DNA of 64,000 bases from Draconibacterium mangrovi (GTDB lineage: Bacteria > Bacteroidota > Bacteroidia > Bacteroidales > Prolixibacteraceae): contig NZ_JAAAGB010000008.1 in assembly GCF_010586825.1 (NCBI RefSeq), forward strand, positions 186,001-250,000, read 5' to 3'. A model generated the notes under the pieces. It was not told the origin of the DNA and did no database searches. It saw nothing but the letters and a program-made list of their open reading frames with translations. The translations under genes and the position numbers were made by a program. How positions within the stretch are numbered: the first letter of the stretch is position 1; every line of letters begins with the position of its first letter. This document shows, piece by piece, positions 61,987 through 64,000 of the stretch.

Positions 61987-64000
61987 CTATTCGGCTAAAA
62001 TAATTAATTCTTTTCCGGTTTTCAGTTGATCGTACGACACAAAATACCCGTCTACTTGGTTTCCGTCGATAGTGATATCATTAATCTTTCTCCCCACATT
62101 CCGTTTTGTAATGGTAATTAGTGACTCTTCTCCCAAATCCAGTTTAACAGAATCAAAAATCGGAACCGAAACAATGTATTCTGCATCGGCCGGTGAGTAA
62201 GGATAAATTCCCATGGCAGCAAAAACATACCATGCCGACATTTCTCCTGCATCATCCATTCCGCAAAGCGCATTTTCCCACTCGCCCATTCCGTAAAAAC
62301 GGTTCATGATACTATCGAGGTACATTTGCGATTTTTCCTGCTTTCCGATAAAGGTGTACAAATACGGGAAGCTGTGATCGGGCTGATTCCCATGGCAATA
62401 CTGCCCGATAAATGAAGAAACGTTTCGCGCAATATAACTGGCATTCCATGGGATTGAAAATAACGAGTCCAGCTTTTGCTCAAATTCTTCTTCACTTTTG
62501 TACAAGCCAATCAATCCTTTGGTATCGTGTGGTGCAAAAAACGAGGACTGCCAGGCATTGGCTTCACGGTACATGTATTCGTAATACGGGTATTCTGCAT
62601 TAAAATCAGGCACCCAATCCCCATTTTCAAGGCGTCCGCGCATTAATCCGGTTGACGGATCAAAGAGGTTTTTATAATTTGAAGTGCGCTTCATCAGCAT
62701 CTCATAATCATCCTGTTTTCCCAGTTCTTCGGCAAGAAGCGCCACGGCATAATCATCGTAAGCAAATTCGAGTGTTTTGGTAACGCCGGCTTTGGCTTTC
62801 GATTCCACATGTGGATTTTGAACTTCAGGAGTCGAAATGTATCCTTTTTCGATATACTCGGCAATGTGCGGACGTGTACCTCCTTCTTTTGTTGCATTGT
62901 TCAGCAACAGCTGGTAGGCACTTTCCATATCATAGTCGCGAATGCCGCGCAGGTACGAACCGGAGATAAACGGTGCTGCGTGATCGCCGTGAAAAAAGGT
63001 AGGCATAAAACCTGTGTTTTCGCCTTTATCAATCAACGACTGAATAACATCGGCAGTTACATCAGGCGAAAGCATTCCGAGCAAAACCAACTTATTGCGG
63101 TACGTATCCCAAAGCGAAGGATTGGTGTAATAACGAAATCCTTTGTTTACAACCTTCCCTGTTGAATCTGTAAAATCGCCATTTACATCGCTGCGTAATG
63201 CCGGCCACAAAAACGAACGGTACAACGAGGAATAAAACAACTCTTTTTCTTTTTCGGTACCGCCTTCAACCTTAATTTTTGCAAGCAAATTTTCCCAGGT
63301 TTGCGAAGCTTCAGTCTTCACATCTTCAAAACTCTTACCTGTTAACTCGGCTTCCAGATTCTGCTTCGCATTCTCTGTGCTTACAAACGAAAGCGCCAGT
63401 TTGAGCTCGAGCGGCTCATCTGATTCATTAAAAGAAACAAGGGCGATCTCACGTCGTGCATCGCCGCTTGTTTTCAGGTTTACTATTGTCCGGTTGGTTT
63501 CGGCATAGAAATATATTTTTTCGCCTGTTTGCTGAAATCCTTTAATTACATTGGCGCCTTCCTGTTCAATATGCCAGTCGCGAACCCGCTCGTTTGATTT
63601 CGACAGGTTCAGTATCATGTTTTGTGGTTTACCTTTTGGATATTCGTATTTATGGTAACCGCAATGCAAGGTGCTTGTAAGCTCTGCATCAATTGCATAA
63701 CGATCGAGTTTAACCTGGTAATAACCCGGTTCAGCCGATTCGTTTTCGTGGCTGAATTTTGACCCAAAATCATTTGCGGTAAAATCTTCAGTAACCGGAA
63801 GAACCGGTATGTGACACAAATTCCAGTGGCCTTTGTTGGTGTGTGTAAAAGCCAAGATAACATCGTCTTCGTATTCGTAACCAGCACCGCTGTTCCATTC
63901 GGTAATTGGGCTAAGCTGCACCATGGCGTTTGGCAATGAAGCCCCGGGATAAGTTAATCCGGCCCACACACGCCAGTCTTTTGGCGGATTGTAACCACAG
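61987..64000 (-). CDS. GH92 alpha-mannosidase, N-terminus outside window
   Basis: The frame enters from the right edge, with codons upstream of 63969 continuing in frame (CGYNPPKDWRV), so the start and signal peptide lie outside. About 670 residues are visible. GH92 hallmarks are TYPGASLPNAMVQLSP near the start, the (alpha/alpha)6 region with YREANAWQSSFFAPHD (holding the conserved Glu expected as acid catalyst), GNQPDHSFPYLY, and CGMDDAGEMSAWYVFAAMG near the end. GH92 enzymes are calcium-dependent exo-alpha-mannosidases, mostly alpha-1,2 or alpha-1,3. The opening ends HTNKGHWN rather than the usual HLSGTG, so a distinct subfamily is possible. It is co-transcribed with GH125. Confidence 0.92.
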   Translation of the reverse strand, partial: CGYNPPKDWRVWAGLTYPGASLPNAMVQLSPITEWNSGAGYEYEDDVILAFTHTNKGHWNLCHIPVLPVTEDFTANDFGSKFSHENESAEPGYYQVKLDRYAIDAELTSTLHCGYHKYEYPKGKPQNMILNLSKSNERVRDWHIEQEGANVIKGFQQTGEKIYFYAETNRTIVNLKTSGDARREIALVSFNESDEPLELKLALSFVSTENAKQNLEAELTGKSFEDVKTEASQTWENLLAKIKVEGGTEKEKELFYSSLYRSFLWPALRSDVNGDFTDSTGKVVNKGFRYYTNPSLWDTYRNKLVLLGMLSPDVTADVIQSLIDKGENTGFMPTFFHGDHAAPFISGSYLRGIRDYDMESAYQLLLNNATKEGGTRPHIAEYIEKGYISTPEVQNPHVESKAKAGVTKTLEFAYDDYAVALLAEELGKQDDYEMLMKRTSNYKNLFDPSTGLMRGRLENGDWVPDFNAEYPYYEYMYREANAWQSSFFAPHDTKGLIGLYKSEEEFEQKLDSLFSIPWNASYIARNVSSFIGQYCHGNQPDHSFPYLYTFIGKQEKSQMYLDSIMNRFYGMGEWENALCGMDDAGEMSAWYVFAAMGIYPYSPADAEYIVSVPIFDSVKLDLGEESLITITKRNVGRKINDITIDGNQVDGYFVSYDQLKTGKELIILAE

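Noticed and set aside
63967-63969. GTG as start of the GH92 gene
   Set aside because: The frame continues upstream to the window edge with in-family sequence, so this is an internal Val codon.

Overview
The window comes from a Bacteroidota genome. This rests on SusC/SusD pairs, a hybrid two-component regulator, FecI/FecR regulation, a C-terminal type IX secretion signal, lipoproteins in most loci and TAnnTTTG-type -7 elements. The GH2/PL/GH29/GH92 content and gene style suggest a Marinilabiliales or Prolixibacteraceae relative, but that is inference. Nearly the whole 64 kb is polysaccharide utilisation loci (PULs). I saw no rRNA, tRNA, CRISPR array or complete insertion sequence.

Region 1 (1-33.5 kb) is a two-armed PUL for an acidic polysaccharide. 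The leftward arm encodes a GH2, a GH88-type unsaturated glucuronyl hydrolase and a formylglycine sulfatase cut by the window edge. A 1339-aa HTCS regulator (5186-9205) follows, then a leftward LacZ-type GH2 and an alginate-lyase-like lipoprotein. The rightward arm (14986-33483) is one long operon: SusC-SusD-SusC-SusD, a surface lipoprotein with a formylglycine-generating-enzyme-like domain, a PL8 lyase with a T9SS signal, a sulfatase-like gene remnant, a GH2 and a GH29 fucosidase. The PL8 should leave 4,5-unsaturated uronic acid ends, which the GH88 removes. The sulfatase, fucosidase and GH2 enzymes would trim the rest. A shared GCAACATTTG-like motif lies upstream of three of these transcription units and may be the HTCS operator.

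Region 2 (33.5-35.7 kb) is a scar. It holds two small foreign-looking ORFs, the 3' end of a second, truncated HTCS gene, and a secreted esterase broken by a single-base frameshift.

Region 3 (36-57.1 kb) is transcribed leftward. An ECF sigma factor, a FecR anti-sigma factor and a SusC with an STN signalling domain plus SusD are followed by a GH36-like enzyme, a large lipoprotein of unknown function, a secreted FAD oxidoreductase, an unknown protein, a CstA-type transporter, a LacZ-type GH2 and a BNR-repeat protein. Between fecR and susC, a rightward intrinsic terminator with no rightward gene nearby, plus a TAnnTTTG box, predicts an antisense small RNA over the susC leader, similar to DonS of Bacteroides fragilis.

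Region 4 (57.9-64 kb, leftward) carries a tandem GH43, a GH125 alpha-mannosidase and a GH92 alpha-mannosidase (5'-truncated by the window end). This is an alpha-mannoside-trimming set.
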